Below, in pieces: positions 54,463 through 62,800 of a DNA stretch of 64,000 nucleotides. How positions within the stretch are numbered: the first letter of the stretch is position 1; the number at the start of each line of letters is the position of its first letter. Position numbers and translations under genes: made by a program. The stretch is from Verrucomicrobiota bacterium (GTDB lineage Bacteria; Verrucomicrobiota; Verrucomicrobiia; Limisphaerales; Pedosphaeraceae): assembly GCA_021325145.1 (NCBI GenBank), contig JAJPHR010000025.1:1-64000 (forward strand), given 5' to 3'. A model generated the notes under the pieces. The model was not told where the DNA came from and did no database searches. It worked only from the letters and a program-made list of their open reading frames with translations.

Positions 54463-54671
54463 AGCCTTCCGGCTGGTAAAAGGGCGGAGTGGCGATAACA
54501 CCGGGTTGGCGCAACGGGTTCTTGACCCGCTCTCCGAGTTGGCCCAAATTCAAACGGTGAATGCGCCTTGCTTCCACCGGCTGATTTCTTCGACAATCGT
54601 TCGTAACGGCTTCACCGGGGAAAGTGCGAAGGTGCCTGCCTTGCTCACTGGACTGGGCGGCTCATAAACCC

Positions 54672-55343
54672 ATGCGTGTTCTCGTAGTCGAAGACGAAAA
54701 GAAGACGGCTTCCTTCATCCGCAAGGCGCTGCAAGCGGAGAGTTTTGCCGTGGATGTATCGCACGACGGCGCGGAAGCGCTGGAACTCGCCCGCCGGACG
54801 CCCTTCGACGCGATCGTGCTGGACATCATGCTGCCGGGACGGGACGGGTTGAGCGTGCTGCGACAGTTGCGCGAGCACCGTAATGATACCCCGATCCTGC
54901 TCCTCTCGGCGCGGGGCCAGGTGAACGAAAAGGTGGAAGGCTTGAACGCGGGCGCGGATGATTACCTGGCCAAGCCGTTTGCGCTGGCAGAGCTGATCGC
55001 GCGAGTGCGCTCGATCGGCCGGCGCAACATCGAACCCAAATCCACGATTCTACGCGTGGCCGATTTGATGCTGGACACCACGACCCGGCAAGCGCGGCGC
55101 GGCGGCACCACTTTTGAACTGACCACGCGCGAATATCGACTGTTGGAATTTCTCATGCGCTCGACGGGCCGCATCTGCGGGCGCATGGCCATTCTCGAAA
55201 AAGTTTGGGACTACGACTTCGATCCCGGCACGAACCTCGTGGACGTTTACGTCAAACGCCTGCGGGAGAAGATTGACGACGGCTTCGAACCCAAACTTTT
55301 GCACACGGCGCGGGGCGTGGGTTACGTGCTTAAGGAATCGTGA
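54672..55343 (+). CDS. OmpR-family response regulator
   Basis: 223 aa from the ATG at 54672 (MRVLVVEDE). The receiver domain (1-118) has the acidic pair in VVEDE, phospho-acceptor Asp51 (VLDIMLPG), Ser/Thr in LLLSA and Lys in DYLAKPF. The winged-helix DNA-binding domain (about 130-223) has TTREYRLLEFLM and VDVYVKRLREKID, the OmpR/PhoB type. No histidine kinase gene is adjacent: downstream is the convergent peptidase gene, with which its 3' end overlaps by 22 bases. Its kinase must be encoded elsewhere. Closest in feel to CusR/CopR regulators. Confidence 0.95.
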   Translation: MRVLVVEDEKKTASFIRKALQAESFAVDVSHDGAEALELARRTPFDAIVLDIMLPGRDGLSVLRQLREHRNDTPILLLSARGQVNEKVEGLNAGADDYLAKPFALAELIARVRSIGRRNIEPKSTILRVADLMLDTTTRQARRGGTTFELTTREYRLLEFLMRSTGRICGRMAILEKVWDYDFDPGTNLVDVYVKRLREKIDDGFEPKLLHTARGVGYVLKES

Positions 55344-56419
55344 TCCCTGGATAATTTCCGCCGGGCTTCCGCCAGCATGGTTTGCAATCGTTGTGGCAGT
55401 TTGCGGGTGAGGTGCCGGTAGTCCGGCATGGCTTTGGCCGCTGCCACAAGGAGATCGACCATGCTGCCGAGATCTTCGATGCTGACGTATTCAGCGGCGA
55501 TGCGGTTGCCGGGACCGCAATTATGATAATTGCCCAGCGCCACACAAACAGCCGCCGTCTGGAAACCAAACTCCTGGTAGGCGGTCGCCTCGCAGGTTCC
55601 GCCGTACATGAGCGCGCGCTGGAATTGAAAGGATTTGTGTAACGCTTGCCGCGCGGCCACCTCGGTCAGGAACCGCGTACCCGCCGCATCGAAAATCGAG
55701 GTGCGATCGCCCACGCGGATGATCACGCCGCGCCCCATTTTGGCCGGGGGCAATTCGCGGCTGGTCTCCAGCGAAACCACGAGTGAGTGCTTCGGCAGTT
55801 TCCGGGAGGCGGCTACGGTCAGAGCGCCGTGAAATCCAACTTCTTCAGCGCGGGAAATGACACCGATGACATGGACCCGCGCGCGCTCCCGCTTGAGCCG
55901 GATCAGCACGGCAAGAATGGCCGCCACACCGCCCAGATCATCGCAAACGCGAGCGTAAATCCGGCCACGGCGCAGGGCGAAGTCTTCCAGTTCCCAAACG
56001 GCGAAGCGGGGCCGCTGCTCAAGATGACGATTGGTATGAATTTCGAAATTGCGCTGGTTTCCAACCTTGCGCCCGAGCCGGGCGGGAATTGACCCGGGCA
56101 TCAGCCGCAGCGGAACGCCCTTCCTGAAATAAATGTCCGGCACACCGCCCAGAAAGCGGGCGAGCCAGCGGCCGGGAGCGAGAGAGCGAATGATCTCAAA
56201 GCCTGGATGATCCAGGTGTGCGGCGAGCACGAACGGCTTTTGGGCCGGCGCCGTTTGCAAGCTGACCAGAATGTTTCCAAACGCGTCGCGCTCGAACCGC
56301 AGGCGGTTCTCCGCGCAGATTTGTTCCACCTCCGAACGCACGGCTTGTTCGTGGTAAGGAGCGGTGGGACGGCGCATCAAGCGCCCGGCAAGCTCGCAGA
56401 TGTCGGTTGACTTTGCCAT
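55322..56419 (-). CDS. M42/M28-type zinc aminopeptidase-like protein
   Basis: 365 aa, no signal peptide, so cytosolic. Metal-binding landmarks of the M42 (glutamyl aminopeptidase/endoglucanase M) group: AAHLDHPGF (His, Asp), CDDLGGVAAI (bridging Asp), SRAEEVGFHGA (catalytic Glu pair), SLETSRELP, and a late His in LGNYHNCGP. These enzymes remove N-terminal residues from peptides. The ATG is 4 bases after the hemW stop, so the two genes are one unit. The 3' end overlaps the convergent response-regulator gene by 22 bases. Subfamily choice between M42 and M20/M28 is not certain. Confidence 0.82.
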   Translation of the reverse strand: MAKSTDICELAGRLMRRPTAPYHEQAVRSEVEQICAENRLRFERDAFGNILVSLQTAPAQKPFVLAAHLDHPGFEIIRSLAPGRWLARFLGGVPDIYFRKGVPLRLMPGSIPARLGRKVGNQRNFEIHTNRHLEQRPRFAVWELEDFALRRGRIYARVCDDLGGVAAILAVLIRLKRERARVHVIGVISRAEEVGFHGALTVAASRKLPKHSLVVSLETSRELPPAKMGRGVIIRVGDRTSIFDAAGTRFLTEVAARQALHKSFQFQRALMYGGTCEATAYQEFGFQTAAVCVALGNYHNCGPGNRIAAEYVSIEDLGSMVDLLVAAAKAMPDYRHLTRKLPQRLQTMLAEARRKLSRDHDSLST

Positions 56420-56423
56420 GAAG

Positions 56424-57599
56424 TCAGCGCAGGAACAATTCGGCTGCCGAGTCGGCGAAGCGCAAACCGGCGGGAGTGAGTTGGAAGCCTTCGCTGTCCG
56501 CGCGTGCCCAGCCTTGCTTGATCAAACGGTCCATTTCGCCCCGCCATTCGTGGCGCAGATCCTGGCCAGTAACCCGCCGGAACTGTTCGAACGGCCAGCC
56601 TGCGTTCATGCGCAGGCCGAACGCGGCGGTTTCGCCGGCTCGCGCCAACGCGCCCAGCTTTTCAGTGGATTCGATTGCGCGCCTGCCCTTCTCCAGTTGC
56701 TCGCAATAGAGCTGCGTGTTCGACCAATTTTTCGTGCGGACACCACGCACATAACCAGTCGCGCTGGGACCCAGGCCGTGATAACAGCCGCCTCTCCAAT
56801 AGTTGATGTTGTGTTTGCAGGCATGGGCGGGAATGCCGGGGGACTCGGCTGTCAGAGGACTTCCGCCCAATTGGTTGCGGGCGAAGTTGGCGATCTCATA
56901 TTGTTGAAACCCCGCGGCCTCCGCGCGCCGAACCAATTCCTCGTACATGGCACAAGCCAGTTCTTCGTCCACCTCAAACTCGCCGGCCTGGAGTTGCGCG
57001 AAGAGCGGTGTGTCGTCTTCGTAAATCACCTCGTAACTGGAAAGATGTTCACTGCCCAACGCCAGGGCTTCATCCAGCGTCTGGCCCCAAACCGCCGGCG
57101 TTTGGCCGGGAATCGCGAACATCAAGTCGAGATTGATATTGTCGAACCCGGCCGCACGCAGTGTGTCGAAGGACTTGAACACCATCTCACGCGAATGGAT
57201 GCGGCCGAGGCGGTCCAGCAGGGCGTCGTCAAACGATTGCACACCCATGGAAATGCGATTGACCCCATGCGAGCGGAGCAACCGGGCTTTGTCCAGCGAC
57301 ACGGTGGCGGGATTGCATTCGACGGTCCATTCCGCGGCGCCGGTGAGATTCAACCGCTCCATGGTTTCAAGAATCTGGCTCCATTGGCGGAGGTTAAGCA
57401 GCGACGGAGTGCCGCCGCCAAAAAAGATTGTGCGCGGCTTCAATTCAGCCGCCACGAGCTCGAATTCACGGATCAGCGCCTGGACGTAGCGTTGAATCAA
57501 CTCACCGCTGGAAGCTTCGGAATAGAACGCGCAGTAGGCGCATTTGTGCGCGCAAAACGGCACGTGAACATAGAGGCTGGTTACCGGTTCAAACGACAT
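56424..57599 (-). CDS. hemW: Radical SAM heme chaperone HemW
   Basis: 391 aa from the ATG at 57599 (MSFEPVTSLYVHVPFC). The cluster motif is C-x3-C-x2-C-x-F (Cys16, Cys20, Cys23, then Ala-Phe), as in HemW; coproporphyrinogen oxidase HemN has Cys at the last position. Also present: FFGGGTPSLL, ECNPATV, RISMGVQSF and a C-terminal HemN_C-type domain. HemW binds heme and inserts it into respiratory enzymes. The longer frame to 57707 has no conserved sequence. It is followed 4 bases later by the peptidase gene and preceded by the csp terminator. Confidence 0.92.
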   Translation of the reverse strand: MSFEPVTSLYVHVPFCAHKCAYCAFYSEASSGELIQRYVQALIREFELVAAELKPRTIFFGGGTPSLLNLRQWSQILETMERLNLTGAAEWTVECNPATVSLDKARLLRSHGVNRISMGVQSFDDALLDRLGRIHSREMVFKSFDTLRAAGFDNINLDLMFAIPGQTPAVWGQTLDEALALGSEHLSSYEVIYEDDTPLFAQLQAGEFEVDEELACAMYEELVRRAEAAGFQQYEIANFARNQLGGSPLTAESPGIPAHACKHNINYWRGGCYHGLGPSATGYVRGVRTKNWSNTQLYCEQLEKGRRAIESTEKLGALARAGETAAFGLRMNAGWPFEQFRRVTGQDLRHEWRGEMDRLIKQGWARADSEGFQLTPAGLRFADSAAELFLR

Positions 57600-57705
57600 G
57601 GCTGCGGGTTTGTTCCCAGTGGCATTGGACTGAAGCTCGATGCTCCGTCGGTTCAATCGCTGGCGATCCACATTGCAAAGATAAGGGCAAACGGCGATGC
57701 AGGCC

Positions 57706-57738
57706 AATAAAAAGCCCCCGGCAGCAAGCCGGAGGCTT
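57706..57738 (-). terminator. Intrinsic terminator of the cold-shock gene
   Basis: Arms 57728-57738 and 57712-57722 pair over 11 positions with one mismatch, around a 5-base loop. Read on the minus strand it is followed by CTTTTTTATTGG. It lies 32 bases after the csp stop and before hemW. Confidence 0.8.
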
Positions 57739-57769
57739 CTACAAGTTTGAGAGGCGGCTGCCTGATTAA

Positions 57770-57976
57770 TTAATGTGACACGCGCTGGACGTTCTGCGCC
57801 TTGGGGCCTTTGTCGCTGCTCACCACTTCAAAACTGACCTCTTCGCCTTCGTTGAGCGTCTTGAAGCCGGAACCAAGGATGCAACTGTGATGGACAAAGA
57901 CATCGGCTCCGGATTCCTGGGCGATGAAACCGAACCCCTTCTTGTTGTCGAACCATTTGACTTTACCGCTGGCCAT
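57770..57976 (-). CDS. Cold shock domain protein, CspA family
   Basis: 68 aa, a single cold-shock domain. RNP1 is KGFGFI (residues 13-18) and RNP2 is VFVHHS (26-31), the nucleic-acid-binding aromatic strips. It begins [18 protein letters not shown] and ends PKAQNVQRV, full length. Such proteins bind single-stranded RNA and DNA, melt structure and can act as antiterminators. A strong AGGAGA lies 5 bases before the ATG, and a good promoter and a terminator-like leader hairpin are upstream. Its own terminator follows. Confidence 0.95.
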   Translation of the reverse strand: MASGKVKWFDNKKGFGFIAQESGADVFVHHSCILGSGFKTLNEGEEVSFEVVSSDKGPKAQNVQRVSH

Positions 57977-58011
57977 AGTTTTCTCCTGAGATGCTTGAGC
58001 CCCCGGGCGCC

Positions 58012-58052
58012 AAAAAACAAAAAGACACAGGCTGCGCGTTGCAGCTTGTGTC
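58012..58052 (-). promoter_or_regulatory. Terminator-like hairpin in the csp leader (attenuator candidate)
   Basis: On the minus strand, arm GACACAAGCTGC (58052-58041), loop AACGC, arm GCAGCCTGTGTC (58035-58024), then TTTTTGTTTTTT. The 12-base stem has a single G-U pair. It lies between the promoter and the ribosome-binding site of the same gene, so it could stop transcription before the coding region. A near-copy of the left arm, CGACACGAAGCT (58069-58058), lies just upstream and could compete for the right arm. Confidence 0.6.
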
Positions 58053-58095
58053 GAATTAGCTTCGTGTCGCCCACATACGACTCAAATTTGGTCGC

Positions 58096-58123
58096 ATACT
58101 AGGATTTGCACCCCACAGGTCAA
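58096..58123 (-). promoter_or_regulatory. Putative sigma-70 promoter of the cold-shock gene
   Basis: TTGACC (58123-58118) and TAGTAT (58101-58096) with a 16-base spacer on the minus strand. Start of transcription is expected near 58089, giving a leader of about 112 bases. Confidence 0.6.
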
Positions 58124-58294
58124 GCGAAAGTTTTGGGATTTTTCAACGGGCTCCCCCGCCGCAAAAATGGTGTTTCAGCACTCGCCACTAACAACTGCGC
58201 GTTAGCGCATTACCGCAATGAAAACCTGGGTGAATGGTTGCCCGATGGAGAGGAGCCTGGGTGCTTGCTGAATCCGCTCGCTTCCAGTTGAGGA

Positions 58295-58651
58295 TTATTG
58301 AGCGGGCTTTGAATTAGGATCAGCCGCGGCTGCCATCTGCTTCAACTGTTCCTTGGCATCGGCAACGGCCTTTTTCTGGGCCTCGGTCAGGCTGGGGTCA
58401 GCGGCGATCTTGTCCAAGTCCGCATTTGCCTGCCCGTACTGGCTATAGCGGAGCTGGGAGTAAAAATCGCCAAAAGCGGCTTTGACGTCCGGCGATGTCG
58501 AACTGGCCAAGGCTTGCGCCAACGCTTGCATATCAAGCGTGGCGCCATTAGCAGTAGCCGGCGGGAGACTGGTGGGCTTGGGTTTGCCGCAACCCGCCAG
58601 TCCCAAGAGGACGAGCAGGAGCGCCGAAATAACCGGGCGTGATGACTTCAT
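58295..58651 (-). CDS. Small lipoprotein of unknown function
   Basis: 118 aa. Signal with lipobox LAGC, acylated Cys21. A Pro-rich linker (about 24-32) precedes a helical domain with KAAFGDFYSQLRYSQYGQA and a charged segment (LTEAQKKAVADAKEQLKQM). I do not recognise a family. It lies 19 bases after the pseudopilin gene on the same strand and may be co-transcribed with it. Location should be the periplasmic side of a membrane. Confidence 0.8.
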   Translation of the reverse strand: MKSSRPVISALLLVLLGLAGCGKPKPTSLPPATANGATLDMQALAQALASSTSPDVKAAFGDFYSQLRYSQYGQANADLDKIAADPSLTEAQKKAVADAKEQLKQMAAAADPNSKPAQ

Positions 58652-58670
58652 GAAGCAATGAAACTATTTA

Positions 58671-59675
58671 TCACGGAGGGCTTGGGAGCCGTCCGGTGAC
58701 CATGTTGATGGTCGCGTGGTCGGCGAACCAGACCCAATCAGCAATATCCTGGGTACCGGCTGGCGTCTGCTGAGCAGCAGGGCCCGAAATGTTCACCATA
58801 CCACCTATCCAATGATGCAGTTCGGCATGTCCGTCACAGAAAGAAAACCCGGCCCCCCGGTTGTGATAGGCGGCGGGATAATCGACCCATCTCATCGGGT
58901 CTGCGCTGACTGCGATTCCCGCATCGTTGATGCTCCAAGGGCTCTCATCCACGGTGAGGAAAATCGTGCTCGGGCTGGCGCCTTTGGCGAAGTCCGTGGT
59001 CCGACCGAACGTCGCCCAGGGATTATCATGCGTATTTCCACCAGCCAACCACGGGCCCTTGACTGGAGCAACGGGCTTGGTGCTGTAAGTATAGTCCGCC
59101 GTCCCCACGCCTTGATTCATTGAGCAACTGCGGGCGGCCGGAACATCCTGCCCAATCATGCCAAAATTTCCCGCACCCGGGTAGGGCTGGTACGTGCCAT
59201 GACGCGGGTCGGCCGGGCACTTAAAAACACCTCCGTCCTTACTGATATAGGGAACGATCAGGCATCCGTTGAAATGGGTCGTCGCATCAACAACATTGCC
59301 CCTCTCAATGTCGGGACAAAAAGTTTGCCCACCCAGAGGCGGACTGTTGGGAAATGGCATTCCGCCTTGGACACTGCCAATGCACCAGTTGTACCCAGCC
59401 TGCGCAGCGCCGTTGTCGGGGTTGGGCGGATACAACTCAAAGAAATCACCCGAGTAGGAGTTGAAAGCCGTGGCAATCTGCTTGTTATTATTCAAGCAGA
59501 TAATGCCCTGCGCCTTCGACTTGGCCTTGCTGAGCGCGGGGATCAGCATGGCGGCCAGAATGGCAATGATGGCGATGACGACAAGCAATTCAATCAAGGT
59601 GAAACCCAAACGGAACGCCCCGCCATGCCGGTGAGCATTGCCTGGAAGGCGTTTTGATTTTTCAGTCATATACAT
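58671..59675 (-). CDS. Pseudopilin-like protein, H-X9-DG type
   Basis: 334 aa. Leader of about 30 residues ending RLG, then [20 protein letters not shown]; Gly at -1 is canonical. The C-terminal region has [13 protein letters not shown], a perfect H-X9-DG signature, and several Cys. It lies downstream of a giant exoprotein gene with a 12-base hairpin between (59786-59817), the same layout as at the left end of the window. The ATG at 59675 or 59669 may be used. A TTGCAA/TTTAAT pair at 59740-59714 is a weak promoter candidate. Confidence 0.9.
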   Translation of the reverse strand: MYMTEKSKRLPGNAHRHGGAFRLGFTLIELLVVIAIIAILAAMLIPALSKAKSKAQGIICLNNNKQIATAFNSYSGDFFELYPPNPDNGAAQAGYNWCIGSVQGGMPFPNSPPLGGQTFCPDIERGNVVDATTHFNGCLIVPYISKDGGVFKCPADPRHGTYQPYPGAGNFGMIGQDVPAARSCSMNQGVGTADYTYSTKPVAPVKGPWLAGGNTHDNPWATFGRTTDFAKGASPSTIFLTVDESPWSINDAGIAVSADPMRWVDYPAAYHNRGAGFSFCDGHAELHHWIGGMVNISGPAAQQTPAGTQDIADWVWFADHATINMVTGRLPSPP

Positions 59676-59785
59676 GAAAACCCGCGCATTACTGCTATTT
59701 TTATTTTCCGAAAATTAAACCAAGCTGTTCTCTTTTGCAAGAACTTTTTCCAGCATATCGAACACCATCTACTTTCGCTGCCAGG

Positions 59786-59817
59786 AACCAGCCGGCCTTA
59801 TGAGAGGCCGGCTGGTT
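59786..59817. repeat. Intergenic 12-bp perfect stem-loop before a pseudopilin
   Basis: AACCAGCCGGCC (59786-59797) and GGCCGGCTGGTT (59806-59817) are perfectly complementary with an 8-base loop. It lies 27 bases after the giant exoprotein stop and 110 bases before the pseudopilin start. No T-tract follows. Confidence 0.65.
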
Positions 59818-59844
59818 TGCACATCGATTCAATGGCAGTCGTGA

Positions 59845-62800
59845 TTATTGGCCGGCAGGCAGTATCAACCGGTAGAACTGCACGGCTGATGTGAGAGGCA
59901 CGGTTACCTGGTTTTGCCCATTGACCTGGGTGACGGCCGCTGGCGAGTTGGACCATGCCGAAGTCCCGTTCACAACCGAGTTTTGCTGGAGGACGTAACC
60001 GCCTGTCCCAGCCGGCCAGGTCAACGTCAGACTGTTGCCCGCGACCTGCGTGGTGACCGCCACCAAAGGCGTGAACGCGAAGTCCGAGATGGTTTGAGTC
60101 GCAACCGAGCCGCCATCGGCGCCGGTAAACCCGACGTAGGCGACGTTCGTGCCCAGAAGTGCGGGTAGGTTGATCGGAACATTCGTCGTGAAGGACGCAC
60201 TCAGGTTTGTGTCCGTCATGGTCAGGGTCAGGACACCGTTCAGGTATCGGACGGTGGTGAGAATGTTGTCGCCAGCGCTGAGACTAACCCCGCCCGTGGG
60301 GAAGACCGGGCCGAGAACGCCATTCTGGCAGAACTCCGCGCCAATGCCGCCAACACCGTTTCCAGAATAGATGTTGTACGCGATGGCCGCGCTGGGAATA
60401 ATCCCAACGGGGGCCGCGCCAGCGTAGGCAAGGTTGCCGCCGGCGCCAGCGATCGCCGCCGGCCCGCGCGGGTCGTCCTGTACCACGAAAGCGACACCAT
60501 CAGCGCCAGCAGTTGTATTATTCTGCGCGTAGGTATAGGTGGCCTGGAACCCGCCGATATAAACCTGGCTGTTGAAGAACGCGCTGCGACCTTCGCTGCC
60601 GCCGAAGTCCGTCAACTCGAGCACATTGCTGCCCGGGAAAATCGGGACGGTGAACGTTCCACTCTGGTTGCCGGTCCAGTTCGCGCCGTTGGTGAAGAAC
60701 CCAACCGACGTGGGCAGGAGCGACAGATTGGCAAGGATGCTGTTGGTGTTGCCGAACGAATTGGTCGCGAACAGTTGATAGGTGCCCCCGTTGGCGATAA
60801 GGACATCCGAGATGGTCAACGCATTGGAGTGCGAGCCGCTATAATGCCCGCCATCGCTCAGCGGCGCACCGTTGTGCCACCAGCCGTAAGTAATCGGCAG
60901 CGAGCCGTCCACCGACGCCGTGAGGGTGATCGGACTGCCGGGATAAACCACGTAGTTGGAAGCGAGATCAACCAGCACCTGCGGCGGGCCGCTGATGACG
61001 GTCAAGGTGGCGTTTGCGCTGCTCACCGGGCCGCCATATGGATTGGACGCCCTGACTTGGTACTGGTTTCCATTGAGCGACCCGGAAACATTGACCAGAA
61101 CGAGGTTGGAACTGGTCTGGCCACCAATCGCATTGAACGTCGACCCGCCGTCGGTGGAAACATACCATTGAATGCTCAATGGAGGTGTCCCGATTTCAAC
61201 CGAGGTCAGCGTGACAGTTGATCCCGCGGACACCGTCTGGCTGGCCGGCGAAGTAGTGATAATGGGAGGAACCAGGGCCGCATCGTAATGCGCCACAATT
61301 TGGGACGGAGTCAGCGCATAACTGTAGAGCGCCACTTCGTCGATCTCTCCGACGAACTGGTTCGTGTAAGGCACTCCCTGGCCCGAGGTGCGGGCGCCGA
61401 TCGAAACCGGGAAGGAGGTCGCGGCGAACGTGTTCAGGATGCCCTTGCCTGGCAACAGAGTTGCCCGGCCGTCCAGTTGGCCATCAATATAGAGAAGAAC
61501 GTTGGAATGCGCGCCATCACAAACGCCGACCAGGTGATGCCACAAGCCGTCCGCCGTGTTGGTGATGCCGCTAACTGCGTTATAAGTGGCGCCGCTGGCA
61601 TCGCGAACGAAGAAGCGATATGCGTTGCCGCCCGAGGCGCCCGTATCGATGGCGAATTGTTCACCACCGCCGCCGTAACCCTTGGCTACCACCCCCGCGC
61701 CATTAATCTGGCCGACAGCAGAAAGCCCGGAGAAACCGTTGGCCCAGCATTCCACCGAGAACGCTCCGTCCTGGTTACTGGACGCGCCAAAGTTAACTCC
61801 ACTGATTGCGCCCAGGAAGCTCTGCGAGAGAGAGAACTGGCCGAAGAACACGGCGGTATCGGGGTCATGACTATTGTAGCCAGCCTCGCCAAGGATGGCG
61901 TTGGTGTAAACACCATTGTGTCCGCCGGCATAATCGACACCGACGACTCCGTTATCACCCGCGCCGTCATCCGGTCCCTCATCCAGCCGGAAGTAGGACG
62001 ACGGATTGTCCGCAAGGATCTGGTTGATGTAAGAGCCACTGGGCGGATTGGTAACCGTAAGAGTGGCGCTGGTGCTGGGGGTGCCGCCCACCGAGTTGCT
62101 GACGACACAGTTGTACTGGTTTCCCGACATGGCCAGCGTCACATGGCTCAGTTGCAAGGTGGCACTGGTGGCGCCAGGGATCGGAGTCGTGCCGTTCAAA
62201 TACCATTGGTAAGTAAGGTTGCTTGGGAATCCGTGAGCCGAGATGGTGAAGCTCGGGGAGGTGTTGGTGTACACCACGATGCTGGCGGGCGGCTGCACCG
62301 AGATGATAGGAGGAGTCGGATTCAGAACGCCGAGCAACTGGATTTCGCCGATTTGCATGCTGTTGACAGTGGCAGGAGTCTCGACATTGGTGATCACCAC
62401 GCGATAGGTAGTATAGCCTGCCGCATTCGAAAAATGGAGTTCCTGGAACGCCTGAGTGAGCGGATTGGCCGGGGCTGAGGCGAGAGCGTTGCGTGCTGCC
62501 GGCAGGTTCAGCGCAGTGTCCGGAAGGATGGGCGTAAAGGTCACTCCGCCATCGTTCGAGCCGTCGATTTCCACGTCCGCCGGATCACGCCCCTGGGTGT
62601 CGTTAGCCGTGAAGAGACGGACGGCCGAGATGACAGTGCTGCCAATGGATGGAGTGGTGATAAATCCGACCGGACCCACGAACGGCTGCCCGTTGTTAAC
62701 ACCAAAATTCAAATATTTTCCAGGGTCAGCACCGACCAGGCCGTCAATGGCATGGTCCACCGTTTCAGCCGCAGGCGAGCTGCCACCAGCAGGCTGGTAG

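Larger units (their letters stand above)
57977..58294. other. Leader and upstream region of the cold-shock gene
   Basis: About 318 bases. From right to left it holds about 170 bases with no feature after the small lipoprotein stop, the promoter at 58096-58123, a transcribed leader of about 112 bases with a terminator-like hairpin (58012-58052), and the ribosome-binding site (57982-57987). Confidence 0.6.

Noticed and set aside
58186..58215. attC-like or integron recombination site (CTAAC...GTTAG)
   Set aside because: Arms are only five bases, the core spacing does not fit attC, and no integrase or cassette structure is present.
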